From Ruania zhangjianzhongii (GTDB taxonomy: Bacteria; Actinomycetota; Actinomycetes; Actinomycetales; Beutenbergiaceae): 64,000 nt of DNA. This document shows positions 62,381-64,000 of the stretch, piece by piece (position 1 is the first letter of the stretch; each line of letters starts with the position of its first letter). Location of the stretch: assembly GCF_008000995.1 (NCBI RefSeq), contig NZ_CP042828.1, forward strand, positions 4,640,882 through 4,704,881. Direction: 5' to 3'. Both the position numbers and the translations under genes were made by a program. The notes under the pieces were generated by a model. The model was given only the letters and a program-made list of their open reading frames with translations, did not search any database and was not told where the DNA came from.

Positions 62381-63532
62381 ATGACCAACCCGACCGTAGC
62401 GACACCTGTCTCACCGGCGGCGCCGGTCAGATCGGCGACGCCTGCCCTCAAGGGCGCGCGGCTGCGAGCGATGGACTCGCTGCGACTGGTGGCTGCCCTG
62501 GCGATCGTGGTCTTCCATTTCGCGACGCGAGACCACGGCCGGTGGGGGGACCAACTGCCACACGAGCTGTTCGGCGCCTTCTCCCATGTGGTCAAGTACG
62601 GCTACGCCGGGGTGCACCTGTTCTTCACGATCAGCGGGTTCGTCATCCTGATGTCCGTGTGGGGGCGCACCCCCAGGCAGTTCCTGGCCTCGCGAATCAG
62701 CCGGCTCTACCCGGCGTTCTGGGTGGCGGTGCTGGCCACGGCCACGTTGCGCTGGCTGTGGCCCTCGTTCGAGAACCGGTCCATCACCGAGGTGCTGGCG
62801 AACCTCACCATGTTCCACGAACCGTTCGAGGTGCAGCACGTCGACGGCGTGTACTGGACCCTCTGGGTGGAGATGCAGTTCTACCTGGTGATGCTCGTCT
62901 TCGCTTTCATCGGGATCACCCTGCGGCGGGTGCTGGCAGTAGCCGCGATCCTGCCGGCGATCAGCACTGCGATGGTGATGCTGCTGCCCGGCTCGGACGC
63001 GAAGTTCACCATTCTGAGCTGGGCGGCGATGTTCGGCACCGGGATGGCGTTGTACGTCATCTACTCCCGCGGTCACACCTGGCAGCGGTGGGCAATCGTG
63101 GCGCTGAACTCCGCTCAGGCCGTGCTGATCGCCGCCACGCACAAGACCGAGGCGATCGATGCCGTCGCCGGTGGTGAGCCCACCTCTCCCCTGGTGCTGG
63201 CCCTGGTGGTCCCGGCCGTGATCGCCGCCGTGGCGGTGGTGGCCCTGGTGCCGGCGATCCGGGACCTGGACTGGCGGGTGCTGACCACGCTGGGCTCGCT
63301 GACCTACCCGCTGTACCTGATCCACGAGTACTTCGGCTGGGCGCTGATCGAGGTGCTGCACCCGAGTATCGGCAAGTGGGTCACCCTGCTGATCGCCGTG
63401 GCGGCCAGTCTGGCACTCGCCTGGTTGATCCATCGGTTCGTGGAGCAGCCGGTGCACCGCCCGCTACGCAAGGCCCTGGAGGGCCCGCCGCGCACCAGCA
63501 GAGCCGTGACGGGCCCGCCGCGCACCAGCTGA
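62381..63532 (+). CDS. acyltransferase 3 (OafA/YrhL-like) membrane protein
   Basis: A 383-aa integral membrane acyltransferase with about ten helices. The hallmark motifs are DSLRLVAALAIVVFHFA (R/H signature at the N-terminus), AGVHLFFTISGFVILMS and RISRLYPAFWVAV. It transfers acetyl or other acyl groups to extracytoplasmic sugars. ATG 62381 follows a TACGTT box by 9 nt; the in-frame TTG at 62372 is rejected. The C-terminal GPPRTS is duplicated (30-bp period). Confidence 0.9.
   Translation: MTNPTVATPVSPAAPVRSATPALKGARLRAMDSLRLVAALAIVVFHFATRDHGRWGDQLPHELFGAFSHVVKYGYAGVHLFFTISGFVILMSVWGRTPRQFLASRISRLYPAFWVAVLATATLRWLWPSFENRSITEVLANLTMFHEPFEVQHVDGVYWTLWVEMQFYLVMLVFAFIGITLRRVLAVAAILPAISTAMVMLLPGSDAKFTILSWAAMFGTGMALYVIYSRGHTWQRWAIVALNSAQAVLIAATHKTEAIDAVAGGEPTSPLVLALVVPAVIAAVAVVALVPAIRDLDWRVLTTLGSLTYPLYLIHEYFGWALIEVLHPSIGKWVTLLIAVAASLALAWLIHRFVEQPVHRPLRKALEGPPRTSRAVTGPPRTS
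63481..63529 (+). repeat. 19-bp direct repeat at acyltransferase C-terminus
   Basis: The same 19 bp (starting GGGCCCGCCGCGCACC) occur at 63481-63499 and 63511-63529 and encode GPPRTS twice. Confidence 0.8.
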
Positions 63533-63544
63533 CGGCCGACCAGG

Positions 63545-64000
63545 TCAGCCGCCGCCGAGCTTCCCGGACAGCCGGCCGTGCCAGGCGCGGCTGGGCTCGT
63601 TCAGTCCGACGATCTCCACGTTCTTGCCCTTCTGCCGGTATTTCAGCGCGATGGCGTCCAGCGCAGCAACGGTGGAGGAGTCATAGATCTGGGACTCGGA
63701 GAGGTCGATGACGACGTTCTGCGGGTCACCGACGTAGTCGAACTGGTAGACCAGATCGTTGCTCGAGGCGAAGAACAGCACGCCGCGCACCGCGTACACC
63801 CGGGTCTCCTCGTCGGGGTGGGCGACGTCGGTGACCTCGGTGAAGTGCGCCACCCGCCGGGCGAAGAACAGGGTGGCCACGACGACTCCGAGGATGACCC
63901 CGATCGCGAGGTTGGACGTCAGCACGGTGGCCAGCACGGTCACGGCCATGATCACTGTGGCGCTGGCGGGCATCCGCCGCAGCGTCCTCGGATGCACGCT
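63545..64000 (-). CDS. SulP-family anion transporter, C-terminal part with STAS domain
   Basis: Partial: the 5' part is beyond the window. The visible 151 residues show the last membrane segments (VIMAVTVLATVLTSNLAIGVILGVVVATLFFARRV) then a STAS domain (GVLFFASSNDLVYQFDY, VVIDLSESQIYDSSTVAALDAIALKYRQKG). This is the SulP arrangement for sulfate/bicarbonate-type transport. The visible GTG at 63997 is an internal codon, not the start. Convergent with the acyltransferase, with a 12-nt gap. Confidence 0.9.
   Translation of the reverse strand, partial: SVHPRTLRRMPASATVIMAVTVLATVLTSNLAIGVILGVVVATLFFARRVAHFTEVTDVAHPDEETRVYAVRGVLFFASSNDLVYQFDYVGDPQNVVIDLSESQIYDSSTVAALDAIALKYRQKGKNVEIVGLNEPSRAWHGRLSGKLGGG

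Overview
This 64 kb window is high-GC, gene-dense DNA from an actinobacterium. The signs are an HspR-controlled dnaK operon, mycothiol-dependent isomerase, LppM, DUF3817, DUF2510 and DUF4282 families, and many leaderless genes in which a TANNNT -10 box lies 5-7 nt before the ATG/GTG. Family content best fits the order Micrococcales (a Ruania/Beutenbergia/Georgenia-like organism). That placement is inference, not a search result. No rRNA, tRNA, CRISPR array, integrase or transposase was seen.

Layout. 1-4.1 kb: end of a lemA gene; divergent pyrE and xth; two Pro/Gln-rich single-pass membrane proteins. 4.1-8.1 kb: clpB with an HspR (HAIR) operator, a tandem duplication of MT0933-type small proteins, and a lipoprotein. 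8.2-12.9 kb: LppM-like lipoprotein, amidohydrolase, amidase, membrane protein. 13-20.8 kb: a LacI regulator and polyamine-type ABC importer, divergent from the threonine-degrading pair tdh-kbl. 20.8-25.6 kb: GNAT, TMEM175-like channel, P-loop kinase, DUF3817, VOC, a 46-aa small protein, and a DUF2510 metallopeptidase-like protein. 25.7-31.4 kb: S9 peptidase, mycothiol-dependent isomerase, pdxH, two DUF4282 paralogues. 31.5-35.6 kb: dnaK-grpE-dnaJ-hspR with two HAIR sites. 35.9-37 kb: a NUDIX gene, a decayed toxin-antitoxin pair, and a small DUF385-like protein. 37.1-39.8 kb: an uncharacterised three-gene operon of KAS III-like enzyme, haem-oxygenase-fold diiron enzyme and a protein I do not recognise. 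39.9-46.6 kb: GH13 enzyme, GNAT, fatty-acid desaturase beside a DesK/DesR-like two-component pair, methyltransferase. 46.8-54.5 kb: an overlapping six-gene operon of three glycosyltransferases, an ABC exporter and two phosphotransferases. 54.7-64 kb: YtrA-type GntR regulator with its ABC transporter, a second two-component pair, SRPBCC protein, a PadR operon behind a 32-bp palindrome, an acyltransferase, and the end of a SulP transporter.

How the genes work together. ClpB and DnaK-GrpE-DnaJ form one disaggregation machine, and both promoters carry HspR boxes in which a TAGACT -10-like element overlaps the operator. Tdh and Kbl convert threonine to glycine and acetyl-CoA, and share an intergenic region, with a LacI-type palindrome, with the importer. 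The desaturase beside a NarL-type sensor kinase and regulator suggests membrane-fluidity control.

The most promising undescribed material is the KAS III/diiron operon, the glycosyltransferase/exporter/phosphotransferase operon, and two 12-codon upstream ORFs (before tdh and before the metallopeptidase-like gene). Each upstream ORF starts just after a -10 box and ends in an ATGA overlap with the main start codon.
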